NCBI GenBank assembly: GCA_018646195.1
Contig: JABGVH010000157.1
Location: forward strand, 1 to 35,222
Direction: 5' to 3'
Length of the DNA: 35,222 bases
Source of the DNA: Halobacteriovoraceae bacterium
GTDB taxonomy: Bacteria > Bdellovibrionota > Bacteriovoracia > Bacteriovoracales > Bacteriovoracaceae
Below the pieces are notes generated by a model. That model did not search any database and was not told where the DNA came from. It saw only the letters and a program-made list of their open reading frames with translations. Numbering within the stretch: the stretch's first letter is position 1; the number at the start of each line of letters is the position of its first letter. A program made the position numbers and the translations under genes. Of the stretch, positions 18,150 through 25,018 are shown piece by piece.

Positions 18150-18757
18150 CCTGGACAAAAACCAAGATGGCCGACGAGGTCATTAAATTATTCACTCCTC
18201 ATTCTTCGGTCAATCTCGGGATAGGCTTACCAACGTTGATAGCAGAAAGGATACCTGCCGAACTTCCTTTGATGGTCCAATCAGAAAATGGAGTCTTAGG
18301 AGTTGATGGAAGACCAACAAGTGCCGACTCCGCTTCACCTACTCTTATAAATGCAGGCAAAGAAACTATTTCCATTTCGAAAGGTGCCTCATTTTTTGAT
18401 AGTTCCCTTTCTTTTGGCATGATTCGAGGGGGACATATCGACTTCTGTGTTCTTGGAGGAATGGAAGTAGATGTTGAACAGAACCTCGCTAATTGGATGA
18501 TACCAGGCAAAAAAATTACTGGCATGGGAGGGGCCATGGACCTAGTAAATGGAGCAAAGAAGGTAATTATAATGATGGGGCATTTTAACCGACAAGGCGC
18601 TCCTAAATTGTTAAAGAAATGCGTACTACCACTCACTGGCAAGAGTGTTGTTGATATAGTCGTTACCGACCATGGGATTTTTAAGCCGAATGGCTCAAAG
18701 TTCGAAGTTATTAAAATCGCAGAAGGTGTACTAGAGAGTGACTTGAAGCTTCCTTAA
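18146..18757 (+). CDS. 3-oxoacid CoA-transferase, beta subunit
   Basis: Subunit B of the CoA-transferase, 203 residues. Family signatures in order are VNLGIGLPTLIAERIP, QSENGVLGVDG with catalytic Glu47 that forms the acyl-CoA thioester, INAGKETISISKGASFFDS, FGMIRGGHIDFCVLGGMEVD, LANWMIPGKKITGMGGAMDL and PKLLKKCVLPLTG. It is complete and appears active. It is the last gene of the thrS-led operon and converges on the 5'-nucleotidase gene, overlapping its 3' end by 4 nt. No obvious terminator lies between them, so read-through antisense transcription into either gene is possible. Confidence 0.93.
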   Translation: MTWTKTKMADEVIKLFTPHSSVNLGIGLPTLIAERIPAELPLMVQSENGVLGVDGRPTSADSASPTLINAGKETISISKGASFFDSSLSFGMIRGGHIDFCVLGGMEVDVEQNLANWMIPGKKITGMGGAMDLVNGAKKVIIMMGHFNRQGAPKLLKKCVLPLTGKSVVDIVVTDHGIFKPNGSKFEVIKIAEGVLESDLKLP

Positions 18758-20448
18758 ATTTTATTTTTAACTAGGTAATCAGCAAGTAATTGGTATTCCT
18801 TTTGCTTATATTCAAAATATTTATTAATTTCCACGCCCTTCCCATTTTTTGGCCTAAACTTTACTAGCCCAAATGTTACCTTCTCAACCATATCGATATA
18901 TGAGGCAACAAATTCAGTTGTGCCAACGTGTATCAACTCGGGCCAGCTTGAATAATCTTTTCCCTTAAATTTTAGGTCTTTAATTTGAAAAATAAAGGGG
19001 ATCCCCCACGAACGATTCTTATAAGATATATTTTCTGAAAAAGCGGGTGTGAAGGTAGGGGTTTTTTTGGCGTAATACTCCATAAATAAAATCAACTTTC
19101 TTACTTCTGACTTTGTCAGGTAAAAAGAAACGATGGGACTTCCTAGTGAAAATTCCTTTCCAAATCCAATAGGAAGTAATTCGAAAATATCAGAAAATTG
19201 ATAATTTAAGCCTTTTTTAAAATCATTACGTATAAGTGCCAAAGACGTAAAATATAAATCGATTGGCTCTTTGGAATAATAGGAAAGCTCCGTCGCAATA
19301 GCGGTCGTTACGACTCTACCCATTGCATTCATCTCTTCTTTTTTCCGTATATAATCTTTAGAAGGAGTAACTATTTTTCTTTTAAAATTTTGTCCCATTG
19401 GTCGTAAGTGAGTTTTACGTATTGCCTCTTTGTAGTTTAAGATTTTGCCCAAATAATTAGTGTCTTGCTTTATAGAAGAGGTTATTTTTATAAAAGTCTT
19501 ATTTTTATTCCGTAACTTTAATTGGCCAGCTTCTTTTTTCAATTTTAAGACTCCTAGAAACCTTCCAAAAGAACCAGCTTGTGAAATCAAGGTATTTTTT
19601 GTCCTCTTGGTATATTTCCTATGAGTATGACCAGCTATTATTACGTCAATCCCCTTAACTTTCTCTGCGACTTGATCGTCCTCCCCTCTCAATGATTTTC
19701 GTGAAGTTCCTCCATGCATCAAGGCAACAACCAAATCAACCTTTTCTATATTTCTCAATATATCTACTGTATTTTGTAATCGGGTAATTAAAGGCTTCCA
19801 ATTAATTTCTGCTTCGCTATCACTATATCCAAGGAAGCGAATATTTCCTTCTTTTCGTGTGGCCCTACTAACGAGACAACCGTCTGGACCAAGTAGCCCA
19901 ATTATACCTATTTTTAATTTTCTCCCTTTGTTTTCTAATTTTTTGATCACATAAGGCTTAATCAATTTATCAGGACCAAAATATTTAGATAAGTTTGATT
20001 TATTATCCTTTAAGTAGATATTTGTGGATACTAATGGAATAGCGTTTGAACGTTTACTTATCTTACCAAGCATAACCTCTAGGCCATTATCCTTGGCATC
20101 AAACTCATGGTTTCCTAGAGTAATGGCATCAAATTTTAAATATTCAAAAAACTCATATTCAGGAAAATAGATTGAGTTTTTCAAAGGCCCGAGGGCGTGA
20201 AATAATGTTCCAGAATAAAAATCTCCGGCGTCCAGCAATAAGTAGGGCTCTTTCGCTCTCCTTAGATCTGACTTTAGTTGATTTATTTTCGTTACTATCC
20301 GAGAATATCCACCTATTCTCTCATCTAACTTGCCTGGCCCAACTCCTTCAACATAAGAGTGCAAGTCATTTGTATGAATTATTGAAAACTCAAAACAATA
20401 CAGTGGGTTTGCAAATGAAAAAACAAGCAAAAATTTAATAAATCTCAA
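18754..20448 (-). CDS. secreted 5'-nucleotidase/2',3'-cyclic phosphodiesterase-type metallophosphatase
   Basis: A UshA-like two-domain metallophosphatase. The metal site is visible in order: HTNDLHS (25-31), DAGDFYSG, GNHEFD, ALMHGG and AGHTHRKY. The substrate domain follows from about residue 350. Such enzymes release phosphate from nucleotides outside the inner membrane. The start is a TTG at 20448: GGAG lies 5 nt upstream, and it yields a clean signal sequence (RFIKFLLVFSFANPLYC). This gives 564 residues. The frame stays open to 20571, but that extension would be translated through a strong terminator and has no signal peptide at its start. A short-range lipobox is not convincing at the Cys. 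A transcript reading through the small RNA terminator upstream could also feed this gene. Confidence 0.85.
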   Translation of the reverse strand: MRFIKFLLVFSFANPLYCFEFSIIHTNDLHSYVEGVGPGKLDERIGGYSRIVTKINQLKSDLRRAKEPYLLLDAGDFYSGTLFHALGPLKNSIYFPEYEFFEYLKFDAITLGNHEFDAKDNGLEVMLGKISKRSNAIPLVSTNIYLKDNKSNLSKYFGPDKLIKPYVIKKLENKGRKLKIGIIGLLGPDGCLVSRATRKEGNIRFLGYSDSEAEINWKPLITRLQNTVDILRNIEKVDLVVALMHGGTSRKSLRGEDDQVAEKVKGIDVIIAGHTHRKYTKRTKNTLISQAGSFGRFLGVLKLKKEAGQLKLRNKNKTFIKITSSIKQDTNYLGKILNYKEAIRKTHLRPMGQNFKRKIVTPSKDYIRKKEEMNAMGRVVTTAIATELSYYSKEPIDLYFTSLALIRNDFKKGLNYQFSDIFELLPIGFGKEFSLGSPIVSFYLTKSEVRKLILFMEYYAKKTPTFTPAFSENISYKNRSWGIPFIFQIKDLKFKGKDYSSWPELIHVGTTEFVASYIDMVEKVTFGLVKFRPKNGKGVEINKYFEYKQKEYQLLADYLVKNKI

Positions 20449-20549
20449 AATTGCTCCACAAAAAATAGTCTTGTCTATTGTGAACTTATTTAAATCAAAA
20501 TAAAATTTAATATTGAGATGAATTATAAAAATAGATGGAGATTTAAGAT

Positions 20550-20579
20550 AAAAAAAAGGGGCCCCCTGCAAAGGCCCCT
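20550..20579 (-). terminator. strong intrinsic terminator of the small RNA
   Basis: On the minus strand AGGGGCC (20579-20573) pairs with GGCCCCT (20563-20557) around a 9-nt loop and is followed by eight T residues (20557-20550). The plus strand reads T-rich after the stem as well (CTCTTTTT), so it could work weakly in the other direction. No protein gene ends just upstream on the minus strand, so it needs another transcript to terminate: the small RNA. Confidence 0.85.
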
Positions 20580-20629
20580 CTCTTTTTCGGCTTCCTGCCT
20601 ACCTGCATGAGAAACATCCTGTCTCCCAT
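20550..20629 (-). ncRNA. candidate CsrB/RsmY-type small RNA (CsrA antagonist)
   Basis: Reading the minus strand, a transcript of about 80 nt is bounded by a consensus -10 (TATAAT) 7 nt upstream of 20629 and by a strong intrinsic terminator ending at 20550. It contains no sensible open frame. The first hairpin (20629-20607) has arms AUGGGAGACA and UGUUUCUCAU, all 10 pairs formed counting two G-U, and exposes GGA in the loop as CAGGAUG (20621-20615). The second (20599-20589) is GGC-AGGAA-GCC, exposing CAGGAAG (20597-20591). Both sequences fit the E. coli CsrB repeat CAGGA(U/A/C)G, which binds CsrA in hairpin loops. The predicted first nucleotide is the first base of hairpin one. CsrA itself is not in this window. 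The assignment as CsrA sponge is inference; that a short RNA is made here is well supported. Confidence 0.6.
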
Positions 20630-20635
20630 AAATCA

Positions 20636-20664
20636 ATTATAGCGCATATTTTATTTCATGGTAG
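20636..20664 (-). promoter_or_regulatory. promoter of the small RNA, perfect -10 and weak -35
   Basis: TATAAT lies at 20641-20636 on the minus strand. The hexamer 17 nt upstream is CTACCA (20664-20659), a poor -35. A perfect -10 with a poor -35 is typical of activator-dependent promoters, and a palindrome lies just upstream at 20675-20695. Confidence 0.55.
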
Positions 20665-20674
20665 AAAAAATCTT

Positions 20675-20695
20675 TCTAGGAAACATTTTCCTAGA
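20675..20695. repeat. perfect palindrome TCTAGGAAA-N3-TTTCCTAGA, probable operator
   Basis: Two 9-bp arms are exactly complementary around the centre CAT. No T tract follows on either strand, so it is not a terminator. Its centre (20685) is about 56 nt upstream of the predicted small RNA start (20629) and about 61 nt upstream of the predicted start of the divergent plus-strand transcript (about 20746), a usual distance for an activator site serving both promoters. The regulator is unknown. Confidence 0.55.
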
Positions 20696-20709
20696 ATAAC
20701 CTTTCTAAA

Positions 20710-20739
20710 TTGACGTGTTTTCCTTTAAATTGCTACAAT
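20710..20739 (+). promoter_or_regulatory. strong sigma-70-type promoter for the 20777-22638 genes
   Basis: TTGACG (20710-20715) and TACAAT (20734-20739) each match 5 of 6 consensus bases with an 18-nt spacer. Transcription should start near 20746, giving a leader of about 31 nt before the ATG at 20777. Confidence 0.6.
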
Positions 20740-20776
20740 TACTACATATAACTTATTGAATCTTCCCGGTATTAAT

Positions 20777-21106
20777 ATGAGCCTACAAAACTTATTTTCT
20801 AAACTATTTGGCCAAAATAAAACTAAAATTCAAACGTTTACCTACTATATTCCGGCCCCTCCCCCAAGAAATACCGGTTACAGAGAAAAACAGTTTGATA
20901 GGATTATGACTGAGATTACGAGCAAAGGTTTCGAAATTGTGGACTTTAAAACCCAGGCACTATCCAGAGAAGAAGGGTCGGGTATATGGGTAATTTTTCT
21001 CCTCCGACCTAATAATAAAAATATAGACCTCAATAACCTTGATTTCGATTCTATCGATAACGAGGATAAGAAAGTACCACTCGAGGGGCTTTATCACCTT
21101 GATTAA
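20777..21106 (+). CDS. small hypothetical protein
   Basis: A 109-residue soluble protein of unknown function. The ATG at 20777 is preferred over an in-frame TTG at 20756, which would fall very close to the predicted transcription start. No clear ribosome binding site precedes either. The middle (FDRIMTEITSKGFEIVDFKT, then GIWVIFLLRPN) has a helix, GFEIV turn and strand arrangement that loosely recalls small DUF4177-like domains, a weak hint only. A Pro-rich spot (YYIPAPPPRN) and an Asp/Asn-rich tail flank it. It is the first gene of a three-gene unit with the 425-residue protein and the Cys-rich protein, 3 nt before the next ATG. Confidence 0.65.
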   Translation: MSLQNLFSKLFGQNKTKIQTFTYYIPAPPPRNTGYREKQFDRIMTEITSKGFEIVDFKTQALSREEGSGIWVIFLLRPNNKNIDLNNLDFDSIDNEDKKVPLEGLYHLD

Positions 21107-21109
21107 TTT

Positions 21110-22387
21110 ATGAAAAAATTTAGCTTAATACTTTTGATATTAGTTTCTCACAATTCATGCAGTTTCTTTAATTCTGTAATTGAGAATAATGAACCAGCTC
21201 CTGCATTAAAAGAGTCTAATCAAAAGATCTTTTGCCCTCAAGATGGCCAAACACCTAAAGTCAGTATGGCCAGCAATAATCTCAACGCAAAAGACATCTT
21301 TACAGAAACTCTTAAAAATATTCCTAATGGCGATAAGTTTACAACTATCGAGAGAGGTATTCTCTTTTCGCTATTACACCTCAACATAAGACCTGATACT
21401 TTTTCACCAAGTGCGAGATTTCAATTATTCATAAAAAACAAGGGAAGTTGGGAGTACTGGGACGTATCGAGTCCTAAGGGTCAGTATCCCCTATTGTACG
21501 GTCTCGAAACCATAGCCCTATATTATGGCTCAAAGTATAGTTTAAAAAAAATGGCCTACTTTATCGATAAATATGCCCCGCCCTATTTTCCTATAGGCCC
21601 ACAACTCGGAAACTTTCTAGTTAAAAATCAAAAAGAACTTAGTAGGCATAAAATATTTAATGATGCCTTTTTTAAGGCCGGTCAAATATTACAAGTTGGG
21701 GAATCCATAAAGAAACTCCCTTTCCGTAAAATAATTAAAAAATATAAGGCGCTACCAAAAAATGAGTACCAAATTAAAAGCAAGTTGTTTGATTTTTCTT
21801 TAACGAACAGAAATGACTTAAAAATTAAGTGTAATTTAGACCTCAATTTATATTCTCGCTCAATTTACCCTATAAGAAATTCCAGTAATACTCAGACGAG
21901 TCCTTTTGGCGTAGTAGACACAAAAGGCAATGCCTTTATTGCTGTCACTTCAAATAGATATAAAACATTATCACCAGGCCTGGAGACCTTTCTAATTTCA
22001 GGAAATGAAAAATCATTACCTGTATCTTTCTGCCAAATCAAAGAGAAAACTAGAGAAATAAACTTATTTTCATTCAAAGGCCGAGACCCTGCCCAGCATA
22101 TTTACCATTTAATAGAGCAGGAAGTTATACAAAGCCAGAACCTCTCGGATCTCGCGGCGCTTATAGCCTTTCCGAGGCATCAATTTTTATTGAATCCATT
22201 ACGCATGCTTTACGAATCTAACCGAGCGAGTAAAGAACAATTACAAAAATTTCTGGGTATGGGCATCCCCCTATATCATTCGTCGAATTTAGGTAATCTC
22301 TGGGCATTGGCATTTTTTAAAAAACTTAACACTCAAGGATTTGTATTAGACCCTCGAGAAGGTGGCCATTTATCTTGCTTGAATTAG
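21110..22387 (+). CDS. exported, possibly lipid-anchored hypothetical protein
   Basis: A 425-residue protein with an N-terminal export signal (MKKFSLILLILVSHNSC). The Cys at position 17 follows a hydrophobic stretch, but the residues before it (HNS) are a poor lipobox, so lipidation is possible and not certain. I do not recognise the rest. It is alpha/beta in look, with basic patches (FRKIIKKYKALPK) and four or so further Cys residues scattered along it, including FCPQDGQTP near the N-terminus and LSCLN at the C-terminus. It follows the small protein by 3 nt and overlaps the ferredoxin-like gene by 13 nt, so these three are probably one operon. Confidence 0.7.
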   Translation: MKKFSLILLILVSHNSCSFFNSVIENNEPAPALKESNQKIFCPQDGQTPKVSMASNNLNAKDIFTETLKNIPNGDKFTTIERGILFSLLHLNIRPDTFSPSARFQLFIKNKGSWEYWDVSSPKGQYPLLYGLETIALYYGSKYSLKKMAYFIDKYAPPYFPIGPQLGNFLVKNQKELSRHKIFNDAFFKAGQILQVGESIKKLPFRKIIKKYKALPKNEYQIKSKLFDFSLTNRNDLKIKCNLDLNLYSRSIYPIRNSSNTQTSPFGVVDTKGNAFIAVTSNRYKTLSPGLETFLISGNEKSLPVSFCQIKEKTREINLFSFKGRDPAQHIYHLIEQEVIQSQNLSDLAALIAFPRHQFLLNPLRMLYESNRASKEQLQKFLGMGIPLYHSSNLGNLWALAFFKKLNTQGFVLDPREGGHLSCLN

Positions 22388-22638
22388 AGGTTTACGGCCT
22401 TGCGTCGGCAAAGGTTATTAAATGCTTTACGATCGACGAAAATGACAATAGGGACCTACTTAAAATCCTTAGAGGCGCGCAACTTCCCATTGCTTCATCA
22501 TGCTTTGGAGAGGGTAACTGCAAGCGCTGCGTTATATGCAGTGAGATACTCAGCTGCCAGGTAAAAATAAAAGATTTACTACAAATTTCAAAAATTTATG
22601 ACACAGCACCTCTTCGAATAACCGTTGATTATCTCTAA
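22375..22638 (+). CDS. compact Cys-rich protein resembling a shortened [2Fe-2S] ferredoxin
   Basis: An 87-residue protein beginning at TTG 22375, with AAGGTGG 9 nt upstream. It contains SCFGEGNCKRCVIC (42-55): Cys43, Cys49 and Cys52 form C-x5-C-x2-C, the spacing of adrenodoxin-type [2Fe-2S] ferredoxins. Adrenodoxins carry the fourth Cys about 36 residues later in a segment like LSCQ. Here LSCQVKI (Cys61) follows after only 8 residues, and an extra Cys55 is present, as if the intervening loop had been deleted. The region before (RDLLKILRGAQLPIASSC) also fits the ferredoxin fold. It may bind a cluster, bind zinc, or be a degenerate relative. The TTG overlaps the preceding gene by 13 nt. Confidence 0.6.
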   Translation: MLELEVYGLASAKVIKCFTIDENDNRDLLKILRGAQLPIASSCFGEGNCKRCVICSEILSCQVKIKDLLQISKIYDTAPLRITVDYL

Positions 22639-22803
22639 TTATTAATAGTTTTAGCTAGTTGAAAAAATATTGGTTATCAAAAAGTTGGTGTAATATTAGT
22701 CTCACCTAATAATTAGTATAAAATTAATCTTATGAAAATTTGCAATTCTGCTTCCTCTCTCGATACAATAAAGCCTTCGAGGAACGAAAAAAGGAATCAA
22801 AGA

Positions 22804-23757
22804 ATGGTTACTAAACTAGTCAGCAAATTCATTATTTTTACAACCTGCTCTTTACTCGCCAGTCCAGCATTTGCGGACTCTCCTAATAAAAAGGAAAGGT
22901 TCATTAAAAAGGCCGGCCTTACACTGACGACCTTTAATGTTCGAAATTATTCCGGTTCCTCCAAAGACTTAGAAAGTATTGCAACTAATAAAAGTGTATT
23001 AACTAGCTTATTGAAAAATACTAAAGCTGACTTAATTGCAGTACAGGAAATTGTAGATGGTGAGGACTTTAAATCTTTTATCGGTAAAAGATTTCCGAAG
23101 TATGGCGTGAGAATTTCAAATTGTGGCGGAACTGCCAGACAGAAGCTCGGCTTTGTTTATAAAAAGCAAAAACTAACTCTCACCCGTTTTTTCGAAGACA
23201 GTCGCCTTAATGAAGACGGCAGCTGCGAATCTGGTCTAAGACCTGCAGCGGTAGGACATTTTAAAAACAAGGCCAGTAATTATTCTTTTGTTGCCTTAGC
23301 TATTCATCTAAAAGCGGGAGGCAGCCAGAGAAATGCCGACACTCGCTACAAGCAATACCAAGTTCTTAAAAAAATAGTGAGAGAACAAAGAAATAAAGGG
23401 AATTACAATATTGTTATGATGGGTGATTTCAATACCACTGACTACGTTTTAAGAAATCACAATTATACTCGCTATATCAATTTTCTTGACCGCTCAGGAC
23501 TGATTGATTTCTCAGATTCAATCGCATGCTCCTCCTATTGGTGGGGCGGAATTGATGATGAAGTTCAATACAGCTCTTTACTTGATCATATATTAGTAAG
23601 TGAATCGCTTTGGGACAGGTATCGCTCTCAAGAAGTAGAAGTTCAATCCCATTGCAAGCGCTTTTCTTGTAGAAATACCAGAGAAGATAGACTAGGTCCC
23701 TCCTTTGAATCAGTAAGTGATCACTGTCCAGTTGTTGCTAGCTTAAGAAACAATTAA
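22804..23757 (+). CDS. secreted endonuclease/exonuclease/phosphatase (EEP) family enzyme
   Basis: An EEP-fold metal-dependent phosphodiesterase, probably a secreted nuclease. All family motifs are present: LTTFNVRNYSG, LIAVQEIVD with the metal Glu, AIHLKAGG, VMMGDFNTTD, LLDHILVS and SVSDHCPVVASL. The start is set at the ATG at 22804: AAGGA lies 8 nt before it and a good signal peptide follows (MVTKLVSKFIIFTTCSLLAS, cleavage after PAFA). The frame opens at 22732, but that would put 24 polar residues ahead of the signal. Several Cys residues in the mature protein could form disulfides, consistent with export. Length 317 aa. It overlaps the next gene by one base. Confidence 0.88.
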   Translation: MVTKLVSKFIIFTTCSLLASPAFADSPNKKERFIKKAGLTLTTFNVRNYSGSSKDLESIATNKSVLTSLLKNTKADLIAVQEIVDGEDFKSFIGKRFPKYGVRISNCGGTARQKLGFVYKKQKLTLTRFFEDSRLNEDGSCESGLRPAAVGHFKNKASNYSFVALAIHLKAGGSQRNADTRYKQYQVLKKIVREQRNKGNYNIVMMGDFNTTDYVLRNHNYTRYINFLDRSGLIDFSDSIACSSYWWGGIDDEVQYSSLLDHILVSESLWDRYRSQEVEVQSHCKRFSCRNTREDRLGPSFESVSDHCPVVASLRNN

Positions 23758-24341
23758 TGAAATACCTCTCATTTGATATTGAGGCCACGGGCCTTGCCGA
23801 ACACGACCTAATTATTGAGTTTGGAATGGTTCCTTTTTGTACTGAAGCCCAATCTTTAAAGAAAGAACTAACTAAACATTTCTTTATTAAATGCCCTGCC
23901 TTTGAAGAGCTATCACCTAAGCTAGATCCTTGGGTAAGAGAGCACAATAAAACATTAATTGAAAAGGCCCATCAAGAAGGAATTTCTCTTGAGGTTTTCA
24001 AAAGTGAACTAATTTCCTACCTTGAATCTGATCTCTATAAAAACTATTTCAATATGCCAGAAGGCAAAAAGGTGACCCTTTTTGGGAAAAGCCTAAATGC
24101 CATTGATTTGCCTTTTTTGAACAGAGATCTAGGTTGGGAGTTTATGCGCAAGTATTTCAACCATCAAGTCTTAGACCTTTCCTCTTTCATCATGGGACAA
24201 GTTGACTTGGGAAAACTGCCAGAAAATTGCAGTTCTGGTTCTGGATTAATGAATTATTTAGAAATGGGTGAAGTCGCACATACTGCATTAGAAGATGCCG
24301 AAAACACTGCCTTGATGTACTTAAAACTTTTAAAAAACTAA
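23757..24341 (+). CDS. DEDDh 3'-5' exonuclease
   Basis: A 194-residue exonuclease of the DnaQ/RNase T/oligoribonuclease superfamily. The four acidic residues and the His are visible: Asp7 and Glu9 in SFDIEATGL, Asp117 in NAIDLPFL, His175 and Asp180 in VAHTALEDAENTA (DEDDh spacing). It is stand-alone with no polymerase or other domain, so it may be an oligoribonuclease-like or DNA-repair enzyme; I do not assign a symbol. The ATG shares one base with the stop codon of the secreted nuclease. It converges on the NlpD-like gene with a 4-nt overlap. Confidence 0.85.
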   Translation: MKYLSFDIEATGLAEHDLIIEFGMVPFCTEAQSLKKELTKHFFIKCPAFEELSPKLDPWVREHNKTLIEKAHQEGISLEVFKSELISYLESDLYKNYFNMPEGKKVTLFGKSLNAIDLPFLNRDLGWEFMRKYFNHQVLDLSSFIMGQVDLGKLPENCSSGSGLMNYLEMGEVAHTALEDAENTALMYLKLLKN

Positions 24342-24994
24342 TTAGACGAAGAAATAAGTACCTGTGGATTTATGGCCCGACTGTCTAGTCTTATCTCAAA
24401 ATGAAGATGTGGCCCTGTTGACCTACCAGTACTTCCTACCTTTGCTATTACTTGTCCTCTGTGAACTCTTTGACCTTTACGAGTAAAGTTTTTCTGAGCA
24501 TGGGCGTAAACTGAAAATAAACCATTCGGATGAGAAATAACCGTTATATTTCCATACCCACCTAATCCGGCTCCAGAATAGACAGTAATTCCATCCCCGA
24601 TTGCTAAAATATGGGTTCCTCTTTTAGCAGGGATATCAATCCCTTCATGCTTTTTTCCCCAGCGCTTTCCAAATTTAGAACTAATTTTGCGCGAAGATGG
24701 AACTGGCCATATAAAGTTTGAATTTCGCAAAATTAATTTTGAGTCACTGTAGTTATAAGATCCAAATATTCCGCTATTCCTAGGCACAAAAATCCAACTT
24801 CCCGCTTTAAACTTTTTACCAATATTAGAGGCAAGGAGGGCCCATTTGGGAATTTTAAATTCCTTGGAAATTTTTTCTATATTATCTTTTTTCTTCAACA
24901 AGATATAGTGACCACTTGGAACACTAGCGCAGCTAGCTATCAAGAAAACAAAAGACCAAGAAAGAATTGAATTAAAGTATTTTTTAAAAACCAT
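24338..24994 (-). CDS. NlpD-like lipoprotein: LysM-like domain plus M23 endopeptidase
   Basis: A 218-residue envelope protein. The lipobox IASC (19-22) places it as a lipoprotein. Residues about 29-72 look like a divergent LysM peptidoglycan-binding domain (HYILLKKKDNIEKISKEFKI and WIFVPRN). Residues about 95-212 are an M23/LytM domain with complete zinc ligands: H116-x3-D120 in HEGID, H165 in VYAHA and HLHFE (196-200). E. coli NlpD, an amidase activator with the same layout, has lost its catalytic residues; this protein keeps them, so it should cleave peptidoglycan peptides. It lies 24 nt after surE on the same strand, the order known from surE-pcm-nlpD-rpoS, but pcm and rpoS are absent. Confidence 0.87.
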   Translation of the reverse strand: MVFKKYFNSILSWSFVFLIASCASVPSGHYILLKKKDNIEKISKEFKIPKWALLASNIGKKFKAGSWIFVPRNSGIFGSYNYSDSKLILRNSNFIWPVPSSRKISSKFGKRWGKKHEGIDIPAKRGTHILAIGDGITVYSGAGLGGYGNITVISHPNGLFSVYAHAQKNFTRKGQRVHRGQVIAKVGSTGRSTGPHLHFEIRLDSRAINPQVLISSSN

Positions 24995-25018
24995 TGGCCC
25001 CTCTCTTGGAGCAGGCCT

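Noticed and set aside
18199-18642. 147-codon minus-strand frame inside the CoA-transferase beta gene
   Set aside because: A shadow of a well-conserved coding sequence, with no ribosome binding site and no recognisable domain.
11099-18757. Beta-lactam biosynthetic cluster
   Set aside because: There is no ACV synthetase, isopenicillin N synthase or beta-lactam synthetase; only the first and last enzyme families of such pathways are resembled.
20449-20571. Longer N-terminus for the 5'-nucleotidase
   Set aside because: It would be translated through the small RNA terminator and hides the signal peptide; the TTG at 20448 has GGAG at the right distance.
22639-22803. Promoter and imperfect repeat TAATATTAG ... 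CTAATAATTA before the EEP nuclease
   Set aside because: AT-rich DNA gives several possible -10 boxes, none with a properly spaced -35, and the repeat is imperfect; nothing firm can be said.
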